The notes under the pieces: model-generated
Seen by the model: the letters and a program-made list of their open reading frames with translations, nothing else
The model's database searches: none
Told to the model about the DNA's origin: nothing
Assembly: GCA_002425825.1 (NCBI GenBank)
Contig: DIMZ01000047.1
Coordinates: 1 to 7,893, forward strand
Source: Cloacimonetes bacterium UBA5553
GTDB lineage: Bacteria; Cloacimonadota; Cloacimonadia; Cloacimonadales; Cloacimonadaceae
Direction: 5' to 3'
DNA length: 7,893 bases
Shown: in pieces, positions 1 through 7,097 of the stretch
How the letters are laid out: every line of letters starts with the position of its first letter
How positions within the stretch are numbered: position 1 is the stretch's first letter
Translations under genes and position numbers: made by a program

Positions 1-3000
1 TCGGCAATCGGCATGGCAACTACGGGAACACATACCGGATATAATAACACACTTGATGGCGGTATCTTTGCCGGGTTGTTAACTCATAATATGCGCACTA
101 TGGGTGAAGCATTGTTGCACGGCAGGCTGTATTTGTGGCAAATCTATGGCCAAACTCATACTGCCGGGGCAAACTACTCCGCTCACTGGTGTAACCTGAT
201 TGGTGACCCCAGCATGGAAGTCTTTTTAGGCATTCCCTCTACCTACCAAATTGTGCCACCCCAAAACATTCCTGTGGGTTCAAACCTGTTTGATGTGGTG
301 GTTAACAATGCTTCAGGTAATCCGCTTAGTGGACAATGCGTAACCCTGTCGTATGGCAATACAATTCTTGCCCGCGGATACAGCGATGAATTCGGTTTGG
401 CTTCGCTTGTTTTGCCGCAGGGCTTGCAGGTAGGAACAGCCGTAATTACTGTTTCCGGTCACAATTACAAACCCTTACAGCAAGACATCAGCATCATATC
501 CGGTGGTTTAACTCCGGGATCTGTGGTTATTGATGACGATAATGCTGGCCAATCTATAGGCAATGGCAATGGCTTGGCAAATGCCGGGGAAAGAATAGAG
601 CTATACCTTGGACTGCTAAATAGCGGCGCAACTTCTATTCGTGGCTTAACGGGAACTATATCTTGCAGCAATCCGTATATAAGCATAGTGAACCCAGCCA
701 TCAGCTTTCCAAGTATCGTAGCCGGTGCTACAGTTAGTAACACTAGCCCAGTGATAGTAAACATCAGTGCTGCTTGCCCTGATCTTAGTAACATCAGAGT
801 AGTGCTAAATCTCACCAGCCAGGTTGGTACGCAATATACCATCTCACAACACATAATAGTATATAATGCCCGTTTAACGCTTACTTCGCATCAAGTAATA
901 GATGGACAAAACTCCATGCTTGATCCTGATGAGAATGCCCAATTGCGTTTTGTGCTTACTAACTCGGGAAGCTCAGCAATTTCAGGCTTGAATGCCGAAC
1001 TATTATGCGATAGCCCATTTATGAATATCCCAGCTCAAACCGTTAGCTATGGCAATGTCGCACCCGCTCAGCAGGTACAGCCTGCCAGTAACTTCAATGT
1101 ATATGTAAATGCTCTCACTATTCCAGGAATGGTTATCCCCATTAATGTAAGGCTGTTCAATGCAAGCGGTTACGAGCAGATAATCCCTGTATCGTTCACG
1201 GTTGGCAATATCTCTGTAACCGATCCACTTGGCCCTGATGCTTATGGCTATGTAATCTATGACATGGGAGACCAGAACTATGTTGATTGCCCCACATATT
1301 CCTGGGTTGAGCTTGCTCCGGCAGAAGGTGGTAGTGGAACGGTACTGAACATTAATGATGCCTATGCCAGCGGTAATGAAGGAGATCAAATCAGTTCTTC
1401 ATACACAGCTCAATCATTAGCCGTGGTTGATTTACCCTTCTCTTTTAGTTTCTACGGAAGAGAATACTCGCAGATCACAGTTTGCAGCAATGGCTTCATA
1501 GCCTTGGGCGTTACAGAGAACGCAGAATTTAGAAACTTCCGTCTTCCCGGCGCTATGGGGCCAAGCCCGATGATTGCACCATTCTGGGATGATCTGGCTA
1601 CCAATGCCAATAGTAAAGTGCTTACTTATTACGACTCCGCTAATCATAGGTTCATAGTGGAGTGGTACCGCATGCTGAATGGATATAATGGGTCAAGCGA
1701 AGAGACCTTCCAGGTCATGCTTTATGATCATCTCTACAGAGCAACAAGTACCGGAGACGGCCCTATCCTGATTCAATACAAGACCTTTAACAATATTGAT
1801 TCCGCTGGTTCTCCCCGCCATGGCAACTACAGCACAATCGGCATTCAGAACCACAACCAATCAGTTGGACTTGAGTATTCATACAGCAACGTTTACCCAA
1901 CCGCTGCCGCTCCTCTAACACATGAACGGGCGTTGTATATCACTACTGTTCCCACAGTTGAACCAGGCCCAAACATGACCATAATGAGTGTTAGTCACAA
2001 CGATACCAACGGAAATGGAATACTGGAATCAGGTGAATCCAGCAATTCAGTAGTAAATCTAAAAAACATTGGGGATGCAGCAGCAACAAACGTAACGGCT
2101 ACACTTAGCACATCAGACCCTTATGTTACGATTAGCAATGCTACCGTTAGTTATGGAACAATTAACGCTCTGGACACTTCTGCAGGTAGCGGATACTTCC
2201 AGTTTAGCGTATCCCCCACTTGCCCCACAAACCATGTAGTTCAGTTCCAAGTGCAAATCTCAGGCAGCAATAGCACATGGACGAAGTACTTCTCGGTAGG
2301 AGTTTATGCACCGGAACTAGAGCTTGGCACCTTAACGGTAATGGACATCCAAGGTAACCAGAACGGAATACTTGATCCCGGCGAAACAGTAACTATAATT
2401 GTAGCTCTAAACAACAATGGCGGAGTAGCCAGTCAAGCCGGCTCAGCCACTTTATCATGCTCGACCAATGGAATTACAGTGCTTACAGGCTCGGTGAACT
2501 TCGAGTCTGTCCCATCCAATGGCAGCAGAAACCTGTCTTTCAGTCTCAGAGCCGCGGCTTCTATGTCCATTGGTTCTATGGCAAGCTTAGTGCTGAACGC
2601 CACAGCAGGCAGCTATTCTGCTTCAGATACCCGCACTCTGGAAGTCGGTGCTCCTAACCAAGTGCTTATCGGCACAGGACAAACAAACCAAACTTACCCT
2701 ATAGACAGATATTACAACTACTCTGCAAATGAATCTATCTATCTTGCAAGCGAGATTGGACTGGCACGGATGATAAAGTCTTATGCTTTATACAAAGCAA
2801 GTGGAAATGACACTAACTTGATTAATGACGTGTCTATCTACATGAAGCATACTAATCTAAGTACATTAAGCACCGGCAACTACTCTCTGGACGGCTACAC
2901 CTTGGTGTATAGTGGAAACTACCCCAATACCGCCACCACTGGATGGATGGAAGTGAACCTAAGCCCCATGTTTGATTACGATGGCTTGCAAAACCTGTCT

Positions 3001-4587
3001 ATTTTGGTGGTTAAAGGTCATCAGCAATACATAAACAGCGGATATCCCTTTTGGCTGTCTTCCTCTACTGCCCAGCAAAGAGCCAGGCAAGAGCGTAGTG
3101 ATAGTGCAGCTCCAATAAACTTAACTGCCACTAATAGCATCCCGGACATCAGGCTGAAGGTTTTATCGAACCATACTATATTCTACCCTCCGCAGAATGT
3201 TAGCGCAGCTCCTTCAAACAGGTTGGTGTCATTAAGCTGGAATCCTCCCGCTCACGGTTTCCCATCATCGTATAACATATATCGAAACAATGTATTGCTT
3301 GCCAACGAAACCGGACTCTTCTACCATGATGTTGACGTAGTAAATGGAACTCAATACACATATCATTTAACTTCATTGTTTGAAGATATGGAGTCTTTTG
3401 CCTCCACTTCAGTTATTGCTACTCCCGGAACCAGTACGGCTCAGGATGCGGTTTTGGGTTCAGGGTCGATTGTCTCGTTGGGTAACGAGATTAGCCCAGT
3501 AAACATAAGCTACAAAAGCAATCACGGCCAATCTGTGTACACTGCTGCAGAACTTAATGCAGCAGGCGTATATGGTCCAATACCCATCACTCAAATCGGC
3601 TTTTATGTGGTAACAACCCCAAATCTCCCACTGCCAAATTTCACCATCCGAATGAAGCATACCAGCCAAACTAATACACAAAGCTGGCACACTGCTGCTG
3701 ACCTGCAGACAGTTTATACTAATAACCCATATACTCCAACCGCAGGTGGATGGGATATGCTAACCCTTTCCACTCCATTTGTTTGGAATGGTGTAGATAA
3801 CATCCTGCTTGACACTGCCTTCAGTATGGTCAGTACTTGGTCTAACTCAGGAACCCTACAATACTCAACCATAACGTCCGGCTACCGTTTCACGAGAAGT
3901 GACACTGCTGATCAGACAAACGTATTCACTGGTGGTTTTCTTGTTACCCGACGTCCCAACATTAAAATTAGGACGCTAACCAACCAGGTAGCTACCATCT
4001 CCATGCCGGTTACTCCGATTAACTTTGGAACCGTATTACCCGAAGCCAGCAGTGTACAGAGCGTTACCATTCAGAATACCGGGGAATTACTGCTCGCGGG
4101 CTACATCCTTTGCCCTGCTTCATTTGAAATTGAAGCTTCCCGCAATGCCGATCCGTCTTCCAGAGCAGCAATAGAGCCGGAAATGGATAGGCTTGGTTAT
4201 CGTTTCACTGTGGAAAGTGGCAGCAGCTACTCATTTAACATCCGGTTCGCTCCCCAAAGCATTGGTCAGTATTCCGGCTATGTAGTAGTAACGACTAATG
4301 CAGATAACAGCCCAGTGCTTAATATTCCTGTTAGCGGTAGCTGCATTGCCGGCACTTTAGACGCCCCTGTTCCGGTTATTATCCAATCCGGCAACAGTGT
4401 TAGCATCCAGTGGACTGCCGTGCCAAATGCTACAGCATACAAGGTTTATAAAAGCAACTCACCCGATGGCGACTTCACCCTTATCGGAACAACAACCAAC
4501 ACCAGCTTTACCGAAGCAGCTTCCGACAAAGCGTTCTATTACATAAAAGCAACGCAAAGCGCACCTGCCAGAGAAAGCAAAAAGTAA
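1..4587 (+). CDS. Peptidase C25 (gingipain)-like giant secreted multidomain protein, 5'-partial
   Basis: The frame is open from base 1 (S-A-I-G before the first ATG at 13), and the first ~80 codons already match the end of a gingipain-type C25 domain (TTGTHTGYNN, then NLIGDPSMEVFLG at codons 65-77). The real start and the catalytic Cys/His should therefore lie before the window, and the ATG at 13 is internal. Visible domains, in codons from base 1: end of C25 fold 1-78; Ig-like domain 81-165; two Ig-like repeats 176-290 and 291-402; nidogen-like beta domain ~404-649 (DLPFSFSFYG, VCSNGFI, PFWDDL); two more Ig-like repeats ~659-775 and 777-883; beta-sandwich module 888-1055; FnIII 1060-1142; second copy of the module 1151-1326; ASPM/SPD-2/Hydin-like domain ~1330-1448; FnIII 1453-1520; short tail ending ESKK. 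It is probably an exported or surface-attached protease or adhesin. No type A/B T9SS sorting domain, FlgD-like domain, LPXTG motif or C-terminal membrane helix is recognisable. Family assignment is good; substrate is unknown. Confidence 0.85.
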   Translation, partial: SAIGMATTGTHTGYNNTLDGGIFAGLLTHNMRTMGEALLHGRLYLWQIYGQTHTAGANYSAHWCNLIGDPSMEVFLGIPSTYQIVPPQNIPVGSNLFDVVVNNASGNPLSGQCVTLSYGNTILARGYSDEFGLASLVLPQGLQVGTAVITVSGHNYKPLQQDISIISGGLTPGSVVIDDDNAGQSIGNGNGLANAGERIELYLGLLNSGATSIRGLTGTISCSNPYISIVNPAISFPSIVAGATVSNTSPVIVNISAACPDLSNIRVVLNLTSQVGTQYTISQHIIVYNARLTLTSHQVIDGQNSMLDPDENAQLRFVLTNSGSSAISGLNAELLCDSPFMNIPAQTVSYGNVAPAQQVQPASNFNVYVNALTIPGMVIPINVRLFNASGYEQIIPVSFTVGNISVTDPLGPDAYGYVIYDMGDQNYVDCPTYSWVELAPAEGGSGTVLNINDAYASGNEGDQISSSYTAQSLAVVDLPFSFSFYGREYSQITVCSNGFIALGVTENAEFRNFRLPGAMGPSPMIAPFWDDLATNANSKVLTYYDSANHRFIVEWYRMLNGYNGSSEETFQVMLYDHLYRATSTGDGPILIQYKTFNNIDSAGSPRHGNYSTIGIQNHNQSVGLEYSYSNVYPTAAAPLTHERALYITTVPTVEPGPNMTIMSVSHNDTNGNGILESGESSNSVVNLKNIGDAAATNVTATLSTSDPYVTISNATVSYGTINALDTSAGSGYFQFSVSPTCPTNHVVQFQVQISGSNSTWTKYFSVGVYAPELELGTLTVMDIQGNQNGILDPGETVTIIVALNNNGGVASQAGSATLSCSTNGITVLTGSVNFESVPSNGSRNLSFSLRAAASMSIGSMASLVLNATAGSYSASDTRTLEVGAPNQVLIGTGQTNQTYPIDRYYNYSANESIYLASEIGLARMIKSYALYKASGNDTNLINDVSIYMKHTNLSTLSTGNYSLDGYTLVYSGNYPNTATTGWMEVNLSPMFDYDGLQNLSILVVKGHQQYINSGYPFWLSSSTAQQRARQERSDSAAPINLTATNSIPDIRLKVLSNHTIFYPPQNVSAAPSNRLVSLSWNPPAHGFPSSYNIYRNNVLLANETGLFYHDVDVVNGTQYTYHLTSLFEDMESFASTSVIATPGTSTAQDAVLGSGSIVSLGNEISPVNISYKSNHGQSVYTAAELNAAGVYGPIPITQIGFYVVTTPNLPLPNFTIRMKHTSQTNTQSWHTAADLQTVYTNNPYTPTAGGWDMLTLSTPFVWNGVDNILLDTAFSMVSTWSNSGTLQYSTITSGYRFTRSDTADQTNVFTGGFLVTRRPNIKIRTLTNQVATISMPVTPINFGTVLPEASSVQSVTIQNTGELLLAGYILCPASFEIEASRNADPSSRAAIEPEMDRLGYRFTVESGSSYSFNIRFAPQSIGQYSGYVVVTTNADNSPVLNIPVSGSCIAGTLDAPVPVIIQSGNSVSIQWTAVPNATAYKVYKSNSPDGDFTLIGTTTNTSFTEAASDKAFYYIKATQSAPARESKK
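526..930 (+). repeat. Ig-like repeats 1 and 2 with N-G-N-G...G-E entry motif (protein-level)
   Basis: The giant protein carries four diverged Ig-like repeats, each opening with an Asp/Asn/Gly-rich loop followed by an acidic residue and a strand of the type LxxxLxNxG. In this pair the openings are DDDNAGQSIGNGNGLANAGE (codons 178-197) and IDGQNSMLDPDE (codons 300-311), followed by LGLLNSG and FVLTNSG. The partner repeats open at codons 666-680 (NDTNGNGILESGES) and 781-796 (GNQNGILDPGET). The loop resembles Asp/Asn calcium loops, but calcium binding is only an inference. The DNA is too diverged to call a nucleotide repeat. The coordinates cover the two openings in this pair, not whole domains. 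Confidence 0.6.
2662..3165 (+). repeat. Beta-sandwich module, copy A (protein-level duplication)
   Basis: Codons 888-1055 form a module that recurs as copy B at codons 1151-1326, separated by one FnIII domain. Shared landmarks are VLxG at the start, N-x-S-Y/Y-N-Y near the first third, the run IYMKHTNLST, the pattern NYPNTATTGWMEVNLSPMF followed by D-G-L-Q-N-L, and the closing strand DIRLKVL. I recognise the style (MKHT or GHT, then GW...L..PF.W/Y.G.-N) from secreted proteins of Bacteroidota and Cloacimonadota, where it sits beside FnIII and peptidase domains. I know of no established function. Confidence 0.6.
3451..3978 (+). repeat. Beta-sandwich module, copy B (protein-level duplication)
   Basis: Codons 1151-1326 are the second copy of the module at codons 888-1055. 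They begin VLGSGS, contain IRMKHTSQTNTQ, then PYTPTAGGWDMLTLSTPFVW and NGVDNILL, and end NIKIRTL. The order and spacing of landmarks match copy A closely, but identity is low, so the duplication is old or the two copies were acquired separately. It is followed directly by the ASPM/SPD-2/Hydin-like domain. Confidence 0.6.
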
Positions 4588-4605
4588 ACTAACATAGATC
4601 AAACT

Positions 4606-4639
4606 AAAAGGGCTGCCATTCATCGCTGGCAGCCCTTTT
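4606..4639. terminator. Bidirectional intrinsic terminator between convergent genes
   Basis: A perfect 13-bp inverted repeat, AAAAGGGCTGCCA (4606-4618) and TGGCAGCCCTTTT (4627-4639), encloses an 8-nt loop. The A-run on the left and the T-run on the right give a U-tract in either direction. It lies 18 nt after the stop of the giant peptidase gene and 29 nt beyond the stop of the opposing barrel gene, so it can serve both. Confidence 0.9.
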
Positions 4640-4668
4640 CTTATTTAAGCAAGAATACTATGTTATTA

Positions 4669-5412
4669 CTATAGCCGAATCCTGAAGCCAAGCACAGCAT
4701 AGTGAATAGCAGCAAAAGTATATACCTCATCATTATCAGATCCACCTTCCAGGATACGATAGCCGGCTTTTACGCTAAGCTTGTCTTTAATGTCGTAGAT
4801 TGCTCCCACAAACACATCCTCTGCTCGTCCAAAGGGAGAGCCAAGACCTTCTGCTTCCAGAACTATATCCAGCTCATCGTTTATCCTATGTCCCGCATTC
4901 AGGCTCAAAAGGGGCACAAATCCGGTATTGGTTTTTGTGGCGGTATTGTCAAAAGTCTTAGATTCCAAGGCAATCTCTGCATCCCTTAGCTTAATTGATG
5001 CCCCAAAGGCACGTATGCCATAAAAGCTTTTAGGCAGGTTATAACGATACTGAAGCCGATAGGAGTCGAAACGGTAGGTGGCTTCAACTAAGTCGCCAAA
5101 AGAAAAGGTCTTATCTTGATAAACCAAGGTTTGGGACAGCCTCTTTTCACCCTTGAGGGTTAATGGCGTTGCCAGCAAAGATATCTGATGCTTTGGGCTT
5201 ACATAGTAATGGATATTCAAACGAGTATTTAGGCTCGGTTTCAGGTCAAATTCGTTCTTTAACGAGAATTGTGTGTTCCTTCCGCTATTGGGAATGCGAA
5301 CATCATTGTAGCCCGGTATGGCAAGTCCGGTTTCGGCATCGATGCGAATATCCGGCTTTGCAAATAGCATTACGCTGCCAAGCAGTAATAAAATGGTAAT
5401 TGGTACCTTCAT
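4669..5412 (-). CDS. Predicted outer-membrane beta-barrel protein (hypothetical, 247 aa)
   Basis: No named family is recognised. Residues 1-18 form a typical Sec signal peptide: Lys2, a hydrophobic stretch ITILLLLGSVMLF, and a likely signal peptidase I site after Ala18 (LFA|KPD). The mature part is made of alternating polar and non-polar strands, for example SLNTRLNIHYYV (60-71), HQISLLATPLTL (75-86), YRLQYRYNL (118-126), ELDIVLEAEGLG (180-191), LSVKAGYRI (212-220) and VYTFAAIHYAVLGFRIRL (230-247). This fits a small barrel of about 8-10 strands with an amphipathic closing strand, although the final residue is Leu rather than the usual Phe or Trp. The start is supported by AAGAGGA (5418-5424, minus strand) a few bases upstream. 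It appears to be a single-gene unit, convergent with the giant peptidase gene. Export to the outer membrane is a confident inference; transport, adhesion or structural roles cannot be told apart. Confidence 0.75.
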   Translation of the reverse strand: MKVPITILLLLGSVMLFAKPDIRIDAETGLAIPGYNDVRIPNSGRNTQFSLKNEFDLKPSLNTRLNIHYYVSPKHQISLLATPLTLKGEKRLSQTLVYQDKTFSFGDLVEATYRFDSYRLQYRYNLPKSFYGIRAFGASIKLRDAEIALESKTFDNTATKTNTGFVPLLSLNAGHRINDELDIVLEAEGLGSPFGRAEDVFVGAIYDIKDKLSVKAGYRILEGGSDNDEVYTFAAIHYAVLGFRIRL

Positions 5413-5460
5413 TGTTATCCTCTTATGTCAATATTCAATCCAGCCCTGCGGCTAATATAT

Positions 5461-5489
5461 AATCTACTTGGCACAACGCATTTTGTCAA
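5461..5489 (-). promoter_or_regulatory. Candidate sigma-70-type promoter for the barrel gene
   Basis: On the minus strand a perfect TTGACA (5489-5484) is followed, after 17 nt, by TAGATT (5466-5461), four of six to the TATAAT consensus. Transcription would begin near 5454, leaving a leader of about 40 nt before the ATG at 5412. The consensus -35 and ideal spacing favour it; the -10 is weak. Confidence 0.45.
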
Positions 5490-5548
5490 ATGAAAGACGG
5501 CTTGGTTAATTCTCTGGTAGCTCGCTTAGCTCTTCCTTGCAATCAATG

Positions 5549-5605
5549 CAGTATCATTACAGATTCATTGCAGGTTTAATCTGTAATAAACCTGTAATGA
5601 TACTG
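5549..5605. repeat. Self-complementary intergenic element with overlapping inverted repeats
   Basis: A perfect 14-bp inverted repeat, CAGTATCATTACAG (5549-5562) and CTGTAATGATACTG (5592-5605), brackets two further perfect inverted repeats. These are ATTACAGATT (5556-5565) with AATCTGTAAT (5578-5587), and CAGGTTTA (5571-5578) with TAAACCTG (5587-5594). The 7-mer CTGTAAT occurs twice (5581-5587, 5592-5598), so ATTACAG (5556-5562) can pair with either copy and the hairpins are mutually exclusive. No U-run follows on either strand, so it is not a typical terminator. It may be a REP/MITE-like repeat, a structured RNA or an operator cluster; the sequence alone does not decide. Confidence 0.7.
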
Positions 5606-5656
5606 TATTTCCCCCAAGCTTGCCGAGACTATGTGTGTACAAAATCTTGCCCAATA

Positions 5657-5670
5657 ACCGGTAAACCGGT
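5657..5670. repeat. Tandem ACCGGT palindromes
   Basis: Two copies of the 6-bp palindrome ACCGGT (5657-5662 and 5665-5670) are separated by AA. The pair can also fold as a 5-bp hairpin, ACCGG-TAAA-CCGGT. It lies just past the eno terminator in the direction of eno transcription. It could be a small protein-binding site or chance. Confidence 0.5.
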
Positions 5671-5680
5671 AGTATAGAAC

Positions 5681-5714
5681 AATAAAAGGTGCGGGCATAT
5701 ATGCTCCGCACCTT
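5681..5714 (-). terminator. Intrinsic terminator of eno
   Basis: On the minus strand AAGGTGCGG (5714-5706) pairs perfectly with CCGCACCTT (5694-5686) across an 11-nt loop, and TTTTATT follows (5687-5681, sharing the last two T of the stem). It begins 23 nt after the eno stop codon, as expected for an intrinsic terminator. Confidence 0.85.
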
Positions 5715-5737
5715 ATGTATCATCTTGACTTTCAGTA

Positions 5738-7015
5738 CTATGACAGTTGTTTTATCACCGCTTTGCCGGGGAAGTAGGCAGCTTCGCCAAGCTCTTCTTC
5801 GATGCGCAGCAGTTGGTTGTATTTATCCACGCGTTCACTGCGAGAGATGGAGCCGGTTTTAATCTGACCAGTATTCATGGCCACGGCGAGATCGGCAATA
5901 AAGGTATCGCCTGTTTCACCGCTGCGATGGCTTACCACAGTTGTCCATCCGGCTTTGTGTGCGGTGTTGATGGCGTCTATGGTCTCGGTAACGCTGCCAA
6001 TCTGATTAAGCTTAATAAGCACGGAATTAGCTGCTTTTTCCTTTATGCCACGGACGATAATCTCTGGATTGGTAACGAAGAGGTCGTCACCAACAATCTG
6101 AATCTTGTCGCCAAGCCTGGCATTTAGCTTCACCCAGCCTTCCCAGTCGTTTTCGGCGAGGCCGTCTTCGATGGAGCAGATGGGATACTTTTTCACTATG
6201 CCTTCGTAGTATTTAATCATAGCATCGGTAGTTACTTTCTTGCCTTCGAATACATACTTGCCTTTTTCAAAGAAGCTGCTGGCAGCTGCATCTAACGCTA
6301 TGTAAATGTCTTTTCCGGGTTTGTAGCCGGCAGCCTTTATGGCTTCTACTATTACTACCAAGGCTTCTTCGTTGCTGGCAAGATTGGGGGCAAAGCCGCC
6401 TTCATCGCCAACCGAGGTAGCCAAGCCGCGTTTGTGCAAAATTGCTTTTAAGGCGTGGAATACTTCGGCATTCATTTGCAGTGCGCTGCGGAAGGTTTTG
6501 GCACCGAGGGGCATAATCATGAATTCTTGAATATCAACGTTGTTATCGGCATGTGCACCACCATTCAGGATGTTGCTCATGGGAACGGGAAGGGTGTAGG
6601 CATTCACACCGCCAAGATAGCGGTATAAGGGAACATCGAGTTCGGTTGCTGAGGCGCGGGCAACTGCCATGGAAACAGCAAGGATGGCATTTGCGCCAAG
6701 CTTGGCTTTGTTGTGGGTGCCGTCCAGCTTCAGCATCAGTTTGTCGATATTGGCTTGATTTAGGCTTTCCATACCCAGCAGTTCTTCGCTGATTAGGTCG
6801 TCGATATTGGCAACGGCTTTTAACACGCCCTTACCGCCAAAGCGTTTCTTGTCGCCATCACGCAGTTCTATTGCTTCACGTTCTCCTGTGGATGCGCCGC
6901 TGGGGACACCAGCTTTGGCTATCACACCGCTGTCGAGATGAACGTCTGCTTCCACGGTGGGGTTGCCACGGGAATCCAGTATTTCGCGTCCTTTAATATA
7001 CAGTATTTCGGACAT
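5738..7015 (-). CDS. eno: Enolase (phosphopyruvate hydratase, EC 4.2.1.11)
   Basis: Enolase interconverts 2-phosphoglycerate and phosphoenolpyruvate in cytoplasmic glycolysis and gluconeogenesis, using Mg2+. The 425 residues are full length for a bacterial enolase (E. coli 432). All key positions are present: substrate loop SGASTGE (39-45), His155 in GGAHADN, Glu164 in QEFM, proton donor Glu205 in GDEGGF, metal ligands Asp242, Glu283 and Asp310, catalytic base Lys335 in the signature [13 protein letters not shown] (333-345), Arg364-Ser365 in SHRSGET, and Lys386. The start ATG is fixed by AGGAGG (7026-7021) five bases upstream and by the canonical N-terminal strand. It lies 82 nt downstream of recX on the same strand, with a candidate promoter in the gap and an intrinsic terminator after it. 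Nothing is abnormal in the protein. Confidence 0.98.
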   Translation of the reverse strand: MSEILYIKGREILDSRGNPTVEADVHLDSGVIAKAGVPSGASTGEREAIELRDGDKKRFGGKGVLKAVANIDDLISEELLGMESLNQANIDKLMLKLDGTHNKAKLGANAILAVSMAVARASATELDVPLYRYLGGVNAYTLPVPMSNILNGGAHADNNVDIQEFMIMPLGAKTFRSALQMNAEVFHALKAILHKRGLATSVGDEGGFAPNLASNEEALVVIVEAIKAAGYKPGKDIYIALDAAASSFFEKGKYVFEGKKVTTDAMIKYYEGIVKKYPICSIEDGLAENDWEGWVKLNARLGDKIQIVGDDLFVTNPEIIVRGIKEKAANSVLIKLNQIGSVTETIDAINTAHKAGWTTVVSHRSGETGDTFIADLAVAMNTGQIKTGSISRSERVDKYNQLLRIEEELGEAAYFPGKAVIKQLS

Positions 7016-7020
7016 TATTT

Positions 7021-7026
7021 CCTCCT
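7021..7026 (-). promoter_or_regulatory. Strong ribosome-binding site of eno
   Basis: The minus strand reads AGGAGG, AAATA, ATG: a perfect anti-Shine-Dalgarno match five bases from the start. It fits high expression of a glycolytic gene and fixes the start at 7015. Confidence 0.9.
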
Positions 7027-7047
7027 GTAGGAATATTAAAAGTCTTT

Positions 7048-7075
7048 GTTATATTATAAGATACAGCATTGCCAA
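7048..7075 (-). promoter_or_regulatory. Candidate eno promoter overlapping an inverted repeat
   Basis: On the minus strand TTGGCA (7075-7070) and TATAAC (7053-7048) are separated by 16 nt, each one mismatch from consensus. A perfect TATAAT (7058-7053) overlaps but has no well-spaced -35. The -35 hexamer lies in the inverted repeat TTGCCAA-N3-TTGGCAA (7069-7085), which could be an operator or a weak hairpin after recX. It has no U-run, so it is a poor terminator. Confidence 0.5.
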
Positions 7076-7097
7076 GCTTTGGCAAAGCATTAATGTG

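Larger units (their letters stand above)
5413..5737. other. Intergenic region between eno and the barrel gene (325 bp)
   Basis: This is the only stretch above 300 bases without a supported gene. In minus-strand order it holds the eno terminator (5714-5681), two ACCGGT palindromes (5670-5657), a self-complementary element (5605-5549) and a candidate promoter for the barrel gene (5489-5461). A plus-strand frame of 43 codons (5546-5677) exists but has no ribosome-binding site and overlaps the inverted repeats, so it is not called. No tRNA or known riboswitch is recognised. Confidence 0.7.

Noticed and set aside
13..15. ATG at 13 as the true start of the peptidase gene
   Set aside because: The frame is open to base 1, no ribosome-binding site can be seen, and the protein would begin in the middle of the C25 domain.
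551..580. Short tandem GGCAAT repeat in the peptidase gene
   Set aside because: Only two full units occur, and they encode the Asn-Gly entry motif shared with the other Ig-like repeats, so it is not an independent DNA repeat.
465..1647. Minus-strand frames of 71-129 codons opposite the giant peptidase gene
   Set aside because: They lie inside a continuous, domain-rich plus-strand reading frame, and their translations look like hydrophobic antisense artefacts.
5549..5605. Integron attC site, Zur/NikR operator or intrinsic terminator as the identity of the self-complementary element
   Set aside because: No attC core sites (RYYYAAC/GTTRRRY pair) are placed correctly, the half-site spacing does not fit NikR or Zur operators, and there is no U-run.
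5546..5677. Plus-strand 43-codon frame in the intergenic region
   Set aside because: It has no ribosome-binding site, overlaps the inverted repeats and has no protein features. A frame of this length is expected by chance.
5747..6127. Plus-strand 126-codon frame antisense to eno
   Set aside because: The enolase gene on the minus strand explains the coding signal completely.
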